Shown: one piece after another, positions 20,326-28,653 of the stretch
Numbering within the stretch: the stretch's first letter is position 1
Layout of the letters: each line of letters opens with the position of its first letter
Origin: a virus
DNA length: 32,204 bases
Virus record (IMG/VR): IMGVR_UViG_3300037586_002662
Span: 1-32,204 of that record
Strand: one strand, 5' to 3'
The notes under the pieces: generated by a model
Told to the model about the DNA's origin: nothing
The model's input: only the letters and a program-made list of their open reading frames with translations
Database searches by the model: none
Program-made: the position numbers and the translations under genes

Positions 20326-20741
20326 GCAACATAAAAGAAAGTCACATCAAAAGTAGCTCGATGCCTCTTCTTCTTTCCCTCCGACCAACTATCATTATCT
20401 CCTCCACTAATCTCCATTCGCTTATACCCAGCTGAAGCAAATGTTGCTCTACCTGCAATAAGTTTTGCAACAACATCATCTTTTAACGATTTGAGACTTG
20501 CTGAAGAAGTGTGATAAATTTCGATTGTCATAACAATCTCTGATTGAGTGAGTTGGCCACCAACAGTAAGTTTATTCATACTGCTAGAAGGGGGAGAGAT
20601 AATAACAAGAGGATACCCTTTTGTTTTGATTAATGTAGAATTAAATGCACTAAAAATATTGTTTGTGCCAATTGCGTTTGTAGTCTGCAGATAGGTATAA
20701 ACACTATCCCAAACATCCGTATTCAAAGTTGCTTTCGCCAT
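20322..20741 (-). CDS. Tail terminator protein
   Basis: 139 residues (MAKATLNTDVWDSVYTYLQTTN...). The pattern of an N-terminal helix, KGYPLVIISPPSSS, a strand SEIVMTIEIYHTSSASLKSLKDDVVAKLIAG and a closing strand RATFDVTFFYVA matches the gpU/gp9 tail-terminator fold, an alpha-beta sheet protein that caps the tail tube as a hexamer. Start ATG 20741 has GGAGT upstream. It is the first gene downstream of the operator/promoter region at 20775-20820, so it may begin an independently regulated tail transcript. Confidence 0.7.
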   Translation of the reverse strand: MAKATLNTDVWDSVYTYLQTTNAIGTNNIFSAFNSTLIKTKGYPLVIISPPSSSMNKLTVGGQLTQSEIVMTIEIYHTSSASLKSLKDDVVAKLIAGRATFASAGYKRMEISGGDNDSWSEGKKKRHRATFDVTFFYVA

Positions 20742-20774
20742 GAGTTTAACTCCAATTCACTTGGTTTGTCCCAA

Positions 20775-20813
20775 ATGACATTAATGACATATAAGACAAG
20801 ATGTATGTCTTAT
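20775..20813 (-). promoter_or_regulatory. Operator-like element B with inverted half-site
   Basis: Minus strand: TGTCTTATA, TGTCATTAA, TGTCAT (20775-20798), matching 21 of 24 positions of the element at 7348-7371 and keeping the 9-bp spacing of TGTC. In addition ATAAGACA (minus strand 20806-20813) forms an 8-bp inverted repeat with TGTCTTAT across 7 bp. This is one of the few non-coding gaps in the virion operon. Confidence 0.65.
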
Positions 20814-20820
20814 TTATAAC
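20811..20820 (-). promoter_or_regulatory. Possible TATA box of an internal tail-gene promoter
   Basis: GTTATAAATA on the minus strand lies about 27 nt before the middle of operator element B. Transcription would start inside the element near 20788, giving a leader of about 45 nt with the GGAGT ribosome-binding site of the tail terminator gene. The overlap suggests repression. Inferred from spacing only. Confidence 0.45.
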
Positions 20821-20826
20821 TCAGTA

Positions 20827-21216
20827 TCACCATTGAGAAGTGACATCTTCCCGTGATACAGTAATTATCTGCACAACAAGCGTATCCTGAGTTCTAACGG
20901 GTCTAATTGAAATAACCCTATATTCAATCGAATCTACTGTTAATCGGTCATTGACAACAACAGTCACATCATCTCGAATAATCTTTTCATCTTCACCAAG
21001 AGATTCCATTCCCTGCATCTCTTGACTTAATTCTTCAGTCACATTATCTCCATCAACTACTTTAATAGAAGTAGCACTTCCCCAATTAGATACTGCTACA
21101 TCTCCTTCCTCACTTTCTGTTTTAGTCGCAGAGCTATAGGTGTAAAGAGAACCTGTATTCCCAAAGGTATTAATCAAGTTCCTTGCTGCTGTTCTCAAGC
21201 TGGTAGATAAAGTCAT
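20827..21216 (-). CDS. Head completion/stopper protein
   Basis: 129 residues with GGAGC before ATG 21216. N-terminal helix (RTAARNLINTFGNTGSLYTYSS) followed by beta strands (SIKVVDGDN, IIRDDVTVVVNDRLTVDSIEYRVISIRPVRTQDTLVVQIITV shown here only by its ends). The arrangement of a short helix and a small barrel with xxYRVISIRP fits SPP1 gp16/HK97 gp7-like stoppers that close the portal channel before the tail docks. Synteny agrees: after the connector adaptor and before the tail terminator. Confidence 0.65.
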   Translation of the reverse strand: MTLSTSLRTAARNLINTFGNTGSLYTYSSATKTESEEGDVAVSNWGSATSIKVVDGDNVTEELSQEMQGMESLGEDEKIIRDDVTVVVNDRLTVDSIEYRVISIRPVRTQDTLVVQIITVSREDVTSQW

Positions 21217-21221
21217 TTTAT

Positions 21222-21578
21222 TTATTGCTCCGAGTCCTTGAATATAATTGTTAGTCCATCAATACTATATCCTTTAACGATAAAAGCTTTCCTTGCTTCT
21301 TCGTGGAAATAATCTCGCATAGACTTCAAATCTTTTGCCCCTACGGACAATGAACCAATTGTTTTGTTAACAGGATCAACTCCACCCATCACATGATTTG
21401 CAACCATTGCATCTGTCAATGGCCTAATTATTGCATCATATGCAGTAGTTGTTCCTGATTGTAATTTGACAAATTCTTCTGCTCTTGTAATAATAGCACT
21501 TACTGCAGTAGTACCACCATCAACAGCATCGTACACTTCCCCAGTATCTGCACTTACTTGTGCTAATGTTACAACCAT
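21222..21578 (-). CDS. Head-tail connector adaptor protein
   Basis: 118 residues, mostly helical: AVSAIITRAEEFVKLQSGTT, AIIRPLTDAMVANHVMGGVD, SMRDYFHEEARKAFIVKGYSIDG. This four-helix layout with a C-terminal strand corresponds to HK97 gp6/SPP1 gp15-like adaptors forming a ring beneath the portal. GGAGG precedes ATG 21578. It lies next to the stopper gene. Assignment by fold pattern and order, not by a signature motif. Confidence 0.65.
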   Translation of the reverse strand: MVVTLAQVSADTGEVYDAVDGGTTAVSAIITRAEEFVKLQSGTTTAYDAIIRPLTDAMVANHVMGGVDPVNKTIGSLSVGAKDLKSMRDYFHEEARKAFIVKGYSIDGLTIIFKDSEQ

Positions 21579-21579
21579 T

Positions 21580-21756
21580 TTAATCCTCCAACATAATCTT
21601 CTCGATTATTTTTACATTAATCAAGTGTTTGGCAATTAATCTTTGCCTTTCATCTATTGGCACAGCTACACATCCAGGCAACTCTCCAATATCAGGATTC
21701 CTGATCATAGTTCCTTTCTGTGTGTTAACTGCCCATATTCCATCAATCTCTTTCAT
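21580..21756 (-). CDS. Small hypothetical protein of the connector region
   Basis: 58 residues from ATG 21756 (MKEIDGIWAVNTQKG); a TTG at 21789 would overlap the preceding gene. A beta start (GIWAVNTQKGTMIRNP, GELPGCVAVPID) is followed by a helix (ERQRLIAKHLINVKIIEKIM). It starts 6 nt after the previous stop. Small proteins of this sort are common next to connector genes, but this family is not recognised. Confidence 0.55.
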   Translation of the reverse strand: MKEIDGIWAVNTQKGTMIRNPDIGELPGCVAVPIDERQRLIAKHLINVKIIEKIMLED

Positions 21757-21761
21757 TCTTA

Positions 21762-21983
21762 TCAACCCCAAACTTTTTTTATTATCCAAAGGAAAAACCC
21801 ACCGAGGATAGCAGATATAAAACTAACAGCACCAATTACTCCTTTTGCTTGAATCCTAAACTTTGTGTTCTCTTTAACTTCCCCATTTAACTTATCTAAT
21901 GATTCTTTAATATATGTTACTCCTGCATGTATCTCACCAATCTCTCTATCTTTACTTGTGTAACATAATTTCCCTTTAACCAT
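21762..21983 (-). CDS. Small coiled-coil membrane protein (XhlA/holin-like)
   Basis: 73 residues from ATG 21983 with GGAG upstream. An amphipathic N-terminal helix (IGEIHAGVTYIKESLDKLNGEVKENTKFRIQAK) leads into one membrane segment (GVIGAVSFISAILGGFFLWI) and a short basic end (KKVWG). This is the layout of haemolysin XhlA-type holin partners and of similar small phage membrane proteins. It lies between adhesin genes and connector genes, away from the other holin-like genes. A role in lysis, or in anchoring virion assembly to the membrane, is possible. Confidence 0.6.
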   Translation of the reverse strand: MVKGKLCYTSKDREIGEIHAGVTYIKESLDKLNGEVKENTKFRIQAKGVIGAVSFISAILGGFFLWIIKKVWG

Positions 21984-23958
21984 TATAAACTCCAACCCTT
22001 TTCACAATTGCGTTATCTCCTCCTAACTCTCCCAATACAAGTACATTATTAGTTGTTCCTGAAAAGACAATATAATTGGCAGTTGTAAATGTATTTTCTG
22101 TTGCGGGGTTTGTTCCAACGGAAGGTGTTATTAAAGTCCAGCCAACATAAGCTCCTCCTTTAATGTAAGCAGTCCATTCCCCTAAATTAGTTCTCGTTAT
22201 TCTGTAAGTGTAAAAAGTGTTTAAGTCTATATAACTAACATCTGTATAAAACAAATCCGAAGCTGACCCATTGGTTACTTTCCTAAGCCTAACTCTTTCA
22301 TTACTGTCAATATGAAGTGTATATCCATTTTGAGTTCCAGCATTCCAATCATCGTCATCACTAGCTGAAAACATAAACACGAATCCACCAGACCCATTAA
22401 CTTTCTTTAATGTAAATTCCCAAGTACCATAAGCTGCTTCCGTTGGACTACTATTAAATCCACTTGGTGGTACAGTACAATATCCTGAACTTGCACAAAC
22501 TAAAGTTTTAAATGGTTCATCATATTCAATATCCCACGTTCCACTTTTAACATTAAAATCAGTTCCACCTATTTGTCCAGCAGTAATACCATCAATTTCT
22601 AAAGAGAACCAATCAGTTTTATAACTAACTGTTTTAGCCCCGTTTTCATATTCTTTAGTAACCCAAGCTTGGTCTTTAGCCTCGTTGTAGATTTTAACAT
22701 TTGAGATTATTTGTTGACAATCTTGTGCGATAGAAATATTTTCAGTAGTATCTAGTGCCTGAGTAACTGTTGTAGTTGTTGGTCCGATAACTCCATCAAC
22801 ATAAACTTTAACAGTAGTTCCATCATAAGTTCCAACTATGTGATTCCAAAATCCTGCCACAATTCTTCCAGTTGCTGATTGTGCTAAATTTTGAACTGAA
22901 CCTGCTTCTGCAATTCCAAAGTCTGCTCTTCCAAGAGAATTGGTGTATAATATCCAAGTTCCTGCTGAAGTATCCCAATTATCTGTTTGAACAATATCAT
23001 TCCAATCAACATTGGCGTGAGTTTTAGTCCAAGCTGAAACAGTTATTGCTGTTGAAGGTAAATTGTTAAATGATGCTTTGTTAAGATAATTCCCATTTGC
23101 TGTTAAGAAATCAATCCCATTTCCAAAAGGAGTTCTAGTATGAAATCCATCACCAATAATGCTCATATCATTATTATTCCCACTTTCATCAACTACAACA
23201 CCAGCGGTTGGTTTCATATCATAAGCACCAACTAATGAAGTGTCTTGTTCTATCAAGTAATCACTTCCTCTTGAACCTTTCGATTTAGTTGGCCAAGATG
23301 TATTTTCTAATTCTGCTTTAATCTGACTTACTTCAGTGGCGGTTAAAACTCTATTAACAATTATAAATGATTTCCAGTCCCCATCAAACATATTGGCTGT
23401 TTGAGTTAGAACCTTTCCAATTTGTAAAGGATTACTTGTATCTAAATCTTCATTTATATCTCCAGGGTTAGTTGCTGTAGTTGCAACCAATCCACCATTA
23501 TAATATCCAAGTCCACTTCCATCTCTATCAAAAGTCCAACATAAATGGGCAGGAATTGTTGTTTCTACTGAACTGTCAAATGCTAATGTATATGATGCTC
23601 CTGCTTCAAAAAATATTCTAACCAAATTATTTTGAATATCTGCAAAACAACCACCAGTAAGGTCACTGTTTGAAAACAATCTTAAATTCCTAGCAGATAA
23701 ATCGTCAACCGATTTAATCCAAATATAAATACTAAAATCAGTTGAAGTTCCAAAATTAAAATCAGACGTGTTTGGAACGCTTACTAAATTAGTACCAGCT
23801 GCAGCTGGGTTTACAAACCTTACTCCTGCTTTATCCAGATAAACATCAGTTGGAGTTCCATGATTATCATTACCACTCCAATCGCTATAAGTCCCACTTC
23901 TAAAATCCATATAAAGTTTTAATACGCCTTCAGTTTTTAATTGTTGGATTATGCTCAT
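21976..23958 (-). CDS. Triple concanavalin/LamG-domain virion adhesin
   Basis: 660 residues with three beta-sandwich domains. Domain 1 (about 1-230) has VLKLYMDFRSGTYSDWSGN, FSIYIWIKS, PAHLCWTFDRDGSGLGYYNG. Domain 2 (about 235-445) has SLVGAYDMKP, VVDESGNNND, ITVSAWTKT, WNHIVGTYDGTTVKVYVDG and a closing VKIYNEAKD. Domain 3 (about 450-660) has WDIEYDEPFKTL, GTWEFTLKKVNGSGGFVF and WTAYIKGG, also lectin-like. LamG/ConA folds bind glycans or protein ligands. No signal peptide, so it is virion-borne. The ATG overlaps the stop of the upstream adhesin gene. Confidence 0.8.
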   Translation of the reverse strand: MSIIQQLKTEGVLKLYMDFRSGTYSDWSGNDNHGTPTDVYLDKAGVRFVNPAAAGTNLVSVPNTSDFNFGTSTDFSIYIWIKSVDDLSARNLRLFSNSDLTGGCFADIQNNLVRIFFEAGASYTLAFDSSVETTIPAHLCWTFDRDGSGLGYYNGGLVATTATNPGDINEDLDTSNPLQIGKVLTQTANMFDGDWKSFIIVNRVLTATEVSQIKAELENTSWPTKSKGSRGSDYLIEQDTSLVGAYDMKPTAGVVVDESGNNNDMSIIGDGFHTRTPFGNGIDFLTANGNYLNKASFNNLPSTAITVSAWTKTHANVDWNDIVQTDNWDTSAGTWILYTNSLGRADFGIAEAGSVQNLAQSATGRIVAGFWNHIVGTYDGTTVKVYVDGVIGPTTTTVTQALDTTENISIAQDCQQIISNVKIYNEAKDQAWVTKEYENGAKTVSYKTDWFSLEIDGITAGQIGGTDFNVKSGTWDIEYDEPFKTLVCASSGYCTVPPSGFNSSPTEAAYGTWEFTLKKVNGSGGFVFMFSASDDDDWNAGTQNGYTLHIDSNERVRLRKVTNGSASDLFYTDVSYIDLNTFYTYRITRTNLGEWTAYIKGGAYVGWTLITPSVGTNPATENTFTTANYIVFSGTTNNVLVLGELGGDNAIVKRVGVYNG

Positions 23959-25238
23959 TTGTTATTCACCCTTTTTAGTTCGTTATTGTATAAGTCTTGG
24001 ATTTGTAATGGTGTTAATTCAGAATTCCATACTTTGAAAGAAGTTAATGAACCTGCAAATGGATTATGGGGGTCGAAATTCTCAATTCCCAACCTATAAG
24101 AAGTACCAGAAGCATATCCATAATTAAATGCACTTTCTGTTTCTCTATACTGTCCGTTAACATAAACATGCAAATCAGTTCCGTCATGTGTTATTACAAA
24201 ATGAAACCATTGTCCAAGTTGAACAAAAATGTCATTTATAATAATACTACCTGAACCTTTATTATAGACTCTAAAACCACCAGCAGGTTGATTCGCTTCC
24301 AAAACCCAACCTTCTTCGTTCCCATAATCATATCCCAAAATAAGGAATACTTGGTCTAATGTATATGAATCAAACTGGGCCATAATAGAAACAGTATATT
24401 CATCATTTGCTGAAAAACCAAGATTAGGAACATCTAGCCCATCATCAACTCCATCAAACCGATACCCATTAATGTGTGTGTTCTTAATTGGGTCTGAAGT
24501 TCCACCTGGCATTGTTGCATCGTTTCCATTTCCACTTACATCTTTAACTAATCCATTAGTTGTGTCATTATTAGCAAAATCCATCGGTAAATCCACAATT
24601 GATTCATTACGATAAGAATAAACCTCTCCATTATAAATATCGGTGTGCTCTTGTAATGTTAACATTTCACTAAACATTTTAACACTATGGATTGTTCCAA
24701 TATATTTATTAGTTCCACCAATTTCCGAACCAATAGCAATTGCAGTATCAGTTACTCCTGCTCCTCCTCCACTACTCCCACCACTTAATTGAACTCCATC
24801 CAAAAACACACTTCTGGCTGAAGCACCATTAAAGCGTACAGTAATTGTATGACGACCACTGCTTAACGGAATTCCTGTTCCAGTAAATGGTTGGTGAGCA
24901 TTATTCGCACCCATTCTAATTGTATCATCAGCATCAATTTTTATATATCCTGCTTCGTCATTAATTCCAGTTCCCCAATGTGCTATTACTTGAGCCGACC
25001 CTCTTCCAGAAATATGGGTTATATCAATATTAACACTATAATCACCCACATCACCCCAAGGAGCGTAATTATACAATAAACATTCACTTCCAGTTAAGAC
25101 CAGTCCATTACTGAAAGTTGGAGTTCCAGTTATTGCTGCACCATTAGCGGCAACACTATTTGCATCAATTAATTGTTCCACAAATAAACAGCCTCTTCCT
25201 CTTTCAGCTGGTGTACTGTTCTTAGTTAGTAAGCTCAT
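23955..25238 (-). CDS. Double LamG-domain virion adhesin
   Basis: 427 residues from ATG 25238 (MSLLTKNSTPAERGRG). Domain 1 (about 15-205): GLVLTGSECLLYNYAPWGDV, YSVNIDITHISG, GRHTITVRFNGASARSVFLDG, then IGTIHSVKMFSEMLT. Domain 2 (about 210-425): VDLPMDFANND, VKDVSGNGNDATMPGG, YTVSIMAQFDSY, WFHFVITHDGTDLHVYVNG and SLTSFKVWNSELT. These are textbook LamG/pentraxin-like patterns (DxSGNGND, HxxxTxDGxxxxxYxNG). It pairs with the gene downstream in a probable receptor-binding apparatus. Confidence 0.82.
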   Translation of the reverse strand: MSLLTKNSTPAERGRGCLFVEQLIDANSVAANGAAITGTPTFSNGLVLTGSECLLYNYAPWGDVGDYSVNIDITHISGRGSAQVIAHWGTGINDEAGYIKIDADDTIRMGANNAHQPFTGTGIPLSSGRHTITVRFNGASARSVFLDGVQLSGGSSGGGAGVTDTAIAIGSEIGGTNKYIGTIHSVKMFSEMLTLQEHTDIYNGEVYSYRNESIVDLPMDFANNDTTNGLVKDVSGNGNDATMPGGTSDPIKNTHINGYRFDGVDDGLDVPNLGFSANDEYTVSIMAQFDSYTLDQVFLILGYDYGNEEGWVLEANQPAGGFRVYNKGSGSIIINDIFVQLGQWFHFVITHDGTDLHVYVNGQYRETESAFNYGYASGTSYRLGIENFDPHNPFAGSLTSFKVWNSELTPLQIQDLYNNELKRVNNK

Positions 25239-25239
25239 T

Positions 25240-25500
25240 TTATTCAATTGCTTCTCTCGGTGTTAGTTCGTTCACTTTAGCCATCATCTTTTTATGAATC
25301 TTAGCCACTTGTTGTTGTGTTAATCCAAGTTTGTGAGCAATAGCCGAATGACCATTATTCTTCGTCACTTCTTTTAATAATGGAATTGCTTTTTCCACAT
25401 CAGCTTTAGTTAATGCTTTAACTGCTGCACTTTTAAGTTTAGCACTTTGCAAGTCTGATAATTTCTTATCGGACAAAGCTTCATCAATTACGTCTGCCAT
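25240..25500 (-). CDS. Small helical protein with a helix-turn-helix-like segment
   Basis: 86 residues from ATG 25500, with GGAGGA 7 nt upstream. All-helical: DVIDEALSDKKLSDLQSAKLKSAAVKALTKADVEKAIPLL followed by HSAIAHKLGLTQQQVAKIHKKM (two adjacent pieces), where AIAHKLGLTQQQVAKI fits a helix-turn-helix of the resolvase/sigma type. It lies between LamG genes inside the virion operon, so it may be a regulator of late genes or a small structural protein whose HTH resemblance is accidental. Undecided. Confidence 0.6.
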   Translation of the reverse strand: MADVIDEALSDKKLSDLQSAKLKSAAVKALTKADVEKAIPLLKEVTKNNGHSAIAHKLGLTQQQVAKIHKKMMAKVNELTPREAIE

Positions 25501-25544
25501 TTTATTGTCCTCCATCCTTAAATCCTGTTACCATTTTTCAACTC

Positions 25545-26381
25545 CTAAAATTTTAATTTTCCTTCAATTTGATATGTGTTTCCACCAACAGTGCTTTCAA
25601 TTGCATAATCATTATGTCTCATAACGGGTGTGAAATCAGCAGTATATCTTGCAACTTTACTAACTCTTATCTCATCCATAAACCCTTGCAATTCTTCAAT
25701 ACGGTTTCCTGCATCCCAAGTTCTTGCACCAACCATTATCTCACTTGAATTACTACTTGTCATACTTAACGAATCAGATACAGAATGAACTTCTGCACCA
25801 TTGTAAAAAAACTTTAAAGTTCCACTCGCCCTACTAATTGCTAAATGGTGCCAAGAATCTTTAACGAAAGTTGGAACGACTAAATCTGGAGTAACATAAT
25901 CAGTAGTTGAGCCACCTGACCTAATAGCTAAGTTCATTCTTACTCCTGTTCCCCATACAGCAGTATGTCCAAATCCAAAACACCAATCGCCATTATGATC
26001 TTCTAGTTCTCCTTGTGCCATAATCCGATAAACCTCAGTAGAAGAAGGAACATCTGTGTAATAAATCCAAGCTTCAACTGTATAATCTCCTGCTCCCAAA
26101 TTAAAATCTGCGTGGTTAGGAATAGTTAAGTAATCTTCAACCTCGTCAAAATACATTGAACTAACATTTCCGTGTCTTAATGTCCTCATATGTTTAACAT
26201 GACCATTCCCTGTTACGGTATGATCACTTGCACTTAAGTCATTAAAAGTTGTACTCTCGTGAGTTCCGTCTCCAATGATCAACAACACAGTATCTCCATC
26301 ATTTCCAGTCACACTACTATCAGTCGGAGTAGGGATATTGGTAGCCCCAATCAATTCTCCATCTTTAAATCCCATTACCAT
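25545..26381 (-). CDS. Single LamG-domain virion adhesin
   Basis: 278 residues with GAGGTT before ATG 26381. After about 30 residues (DSSVTGNDGDTVLLIIGDG) a full LamG domain runs to about 260: MYFDEVEDYLTIPNHADFNL, YTVEAWIYYTD, WHHLAISRASGTLKFFYNGA and GFMDEIRVSKVARYTADFTP. The DEIRVSxxARYTxxFTP ending is the commonest signature of LamG domains in tailed-virus structural proteins. Third gene of the lectin cluster and closest to the fibre genes. Confidence 0.82.
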   Translation of the reverse strand: MVMGFKDGELIGATNIPTPTDSSVTGNDGDTVLLIIGDGTHESTTFNDLSASDHTVTGNGHVKHMRTLRHGNVSSMYFDEVEDYLTIPNHADFNLGAGDYTVEAWIYYTDVPSSTEVYRIMAQGELEDHNGDWCFGFGHTAVWGTGVRMNLAIRSGGSTTDYVTPDLVVPTFVKDSWHHLAISRASGTLKFFYNGAEVHSVSDSLSMTSSNSSEIMVGARTWDAGNRIEELQGFMDEIRVSKVARYTADFTPVMRHNDYAIESTVGGNTYQIEGKLKF

Positions 26382-26390
26382 CTTTTAACC

Positions 26391-27284
26391 TCATGCTTTT
26401 TTTGTAATAGTGACATCTATTGCACATTTCCAATTGATCGTTGCAGCTGCTCCAGTCACTTGAACTTCAATAGTTTGAGCTCCTATGTCCAATGCAAAAT
26501 CACATGCCCAAGTAGCATCTGTTTCAATCGTGTTAAGACTTACTGTTGCTCCTTGTTGAGTCACATTCCCTGCTGTATTCCTATAAAACAATCCATGAAT
26601 CTTGTAAACTGCCCGATTTGTCTCATCTGTTTCAACTGCTACCACATCAGCAGTAATGCTAACAACATCTCCAACTTCAATGGCAAACGAAGTCCATACT
26701 GGAGTTGGAGTATCATTTACGGTCTGTCTTGCACCGCTATCAATCAGTGGTCCACCACCATAACTCTGAGCTGGGTCTAATAAAAAAACTCCTTCAACTG
26801 CTGTATCTGAATTAATAATTGTAACACCTGTCCCTTTAGGACTAATTTCAATGTCAACATCTGCATCTCCACCGACAGTCGATATTATAGGAGCATTCCC
26901 GGTTGCCGCATTTGCAATCTGAATATTATTCACCGCTGAACCAGTTGCACTTATTCCAATCAATTCATTATCGTTAGTATCTAAGATGTCTGTTCCTGCA
27001 ATCTTCAAATCAGTTGTCATTTCCGTAACACCAGTTCCTTTTGGTGATAACAAAATGTTAATATCTGCATCAGTCCCAGTTACTTCAATTCCAGGTGAAT
27101 TCCCTGTTGCTGTAGCGTTAATTTCAACTCTATTAACAGAAGTATTTTCTACGTTGAAAGCTACACATTCTACCGACGAACCATTACCATCAACTACCTC
27201 AATGTTGTTATCTCCATTAAGGCTCATTGAAGGACTACCATTTAAGTAAACGGGTGTTCCGAAAACTCTTGAGCTTCTTTTCAT
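26391..27284 (-). CDS. Repeat-containing tail/head fibre protein
   Basis: 297 residues, GGAGG before ATG 27284. Two clear tandem repeats of about 50 residues: NRVEINATATGNSPGIEV with DADINILLSPKGTGV, and NNIQIANAATGNAPIIST with DADVDIEISPKGTGV. SPKGTG repeats are typical of beta-helical virus fibres. The C-terminal 120 residues form a separate beta domain (VYKIHGLFYRNTAGNVTQQG, INWKCAIDVTITKK) common at the ends of fibre proteins. No enzyme motif. It is a probable fibre or spike next to the lectin genes. Confidence 0.7.
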   Translation of the reverse strand: MKRSSRVFGTPVYLNGSPSMSLNGDNNIEVVDGNGSSVECVAFNVENTSVNRVEINATATGNSPGIEVTGTDADINILLSPKGTGVTEMTTDLKIAGTDILDTNDNELIGISATGSAVNNIQIANAATGNAPIISTVGGDADVDIEISPKGTGVTIINSDTAVEGVFLLDPAQSYGGGPLIDSGARQTVNDTPTPVWTSFAIEVGDVVSITADVVAVETDETNRAVYKIHGLFYRNTAGNVTQQGATVSLNTIETDATWACDFALDIGAQTIEVQVTGAAATINWKCAIDVTITKKA

Positions 27285-27295
27285 TTTTTATCCTC

Positions 27296-28588
27296 CTAAT
27301 AAAACTTCTTCAAATAAATAGTCCAATCTGAAGTGTTCCCAGTTGTTGTTATTACTTTTACATTCACATACTTAAATCCATTTGGTGTATCTGCTACCCA
27401 CATATCACTAGCAGTCAGTACTTGAGTTGCTGCGTTTTGTGTGTGAACACTGGATACTCCAAACAAAGCATTAGTTACATCTTGATAAGTGCAACTTCCT
27501 GGTGCAGTTCCATCATCTTGAACAGTAGCATAACAATAAACATCTCCTGCTCCTGCTCCTGCATCTTGTGTTAATGCTATTTGTAAGGTGAAGTACCTAA
27601 ATCCATTCATGTCAAAATAGTAGTTGAATGTTCCATCTGTTGCATTTGTTACATCTGCTAAAGTTTCACTTACAAACTTCTCAGGAATTGGGTCAATCTC
27701 TTCAGTTCTTAACGATTGAGTTGACCAAGTGTAACCAGCCATTACTTGTTCACCATATAGGTTTGCTGTTGGTCTCGCTGCGTCACCACTTGTTACTGCA
27801 GTTATTTGAGAACTTCGAGCATCTAACATAGTCATTACTCCAGCAGTTCCTCCACTAGCTGCATTAATTACAGAGTCGTGTCCAACTATTGGTGTTGAAC
27901 CACCTGTTGAATCAGTGAGCATATTATACTGAATTCCAGCTAAACTTGCTGCTGGTCTTATTGCATCTCCTTCTACAACTGTATTTGATAAAGCACTTCC
28001 ATCATAATCTTTGGCTTCTACCATTACTTGATTTCCAAAATTAGAAGCTGCTACATCGTGTTGGGCTACATTAATACTTTCAATATATAATGCTCCTGCA
28101 TCATTTGTTGACAATGGTTGATAATCTCCATCTGTTCCAGCTAAAGCACTTGGTGTATCTTGTCTAACAGTTAAAGGCATTAAACCAATATCACCAGTTG
28201 TGTGAGCTGTATCTTCTGCATAACCAGTTAAACTTCCTGGCATAGTTAAAACATCAACTTGTGGGTGACCATTTGCATCAACAAGTCCAAAACTTGTAGT
28301 GCTTGTATCAGCAATATTTGTTGCCCAAACAGCAACATTATCAATTATAATATTTCCATCAACTGTAAGTTCTGTATCTACCATTAACTTACCATCTGTG
28401 GTAAAGTGCATAACTGCTACATCCCCTGTAGTATAAGCTGGTGCAGAACTCCTATATAACCCACCAACCATCATTGTGATCGGCTTCGTATTACCATCAT
28501 TTAAAACTAATGCACTATCTTCTAAGTGCGTGGCATTCCATAATAATTGGTTGGTTGCCCATGTTTTTGAACTACTTTCATATCCCAT
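27296..28588 (-). CDS. Virion structural protein with GD-rich beta repeats
   Basis: 430 residues, GGAGG before ATG 28588. Imperfect repeats recur: TTGDVAVMHFTTDGKLMVD, TTGDIGLMPLTVRQDTPSAL with GTDGDYQPLSTNDAGALYIE, GDAIRPAASLAGIQYN and GDAARPTANLYGEQVM. This pattern of GD-x-G/A followed by an R-D or R-P segment and DGDYxPL is found in many large tailed-virus structural proteins. A C-terminal domain of about 110 residues (YYFDMNGFRYFTLQIALTQD ... VNVKVITTTGNTSDWTIYLK) looks like a beta sandwich. Probably a neck, fibre or surface protein. Confidence 0.65.
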   Translation of the reverse strand: MGYESSSKTWATNQLLWNATHLEDSALVLNDGNTKPITMMVGGLYRSSAPAYTTGDVAVMHFTTDGKLMVDTELTVDGNIIIDNVAVWATNIADTSTTSFGLVDANGHPQVDVLTMPGSLTGYAEDTAHTTGDIGLMPLTVRQDTPSALAGTDGDYQPLSTNDAGALYIESINVAQHDVAASNFGNQVMVEAKDYDGSALSNTVVEGDAIRPAASLAGIQYNMLTDSTGGSTPIVGHDSVINAASGGTAGVMTMLDARSSQITAVTSGDAARPTANLYGEQVMAGYTWSTQSLRTEEIDPIPEKFVSETLADVTNATDGTFNYYFDMNGFRYFTLQIALTQDAGAGAGDVYCYATVQDDGTAPGSCTYQDVTNALFGVSSVHTQNAATQVLTASDMWVADTPNGFKYVNVKVITTTGNTSDWTIYLKKFY

Positions 28589-28653
28589 TTTGAGACCTCC
28601 TTGATTTCAAAGTAAAGACCGCTATACAGAGGTGACAGCATGCCTCATCAAAC

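Noticed and set aside
26259-26780. 173-codon plus-strand frame opposite LamG and fibre genes
   Set aside because: The Ser/Cys/Ile-rich product spans the gap between two confident minus-strand genes and looks like an antisense shadow.
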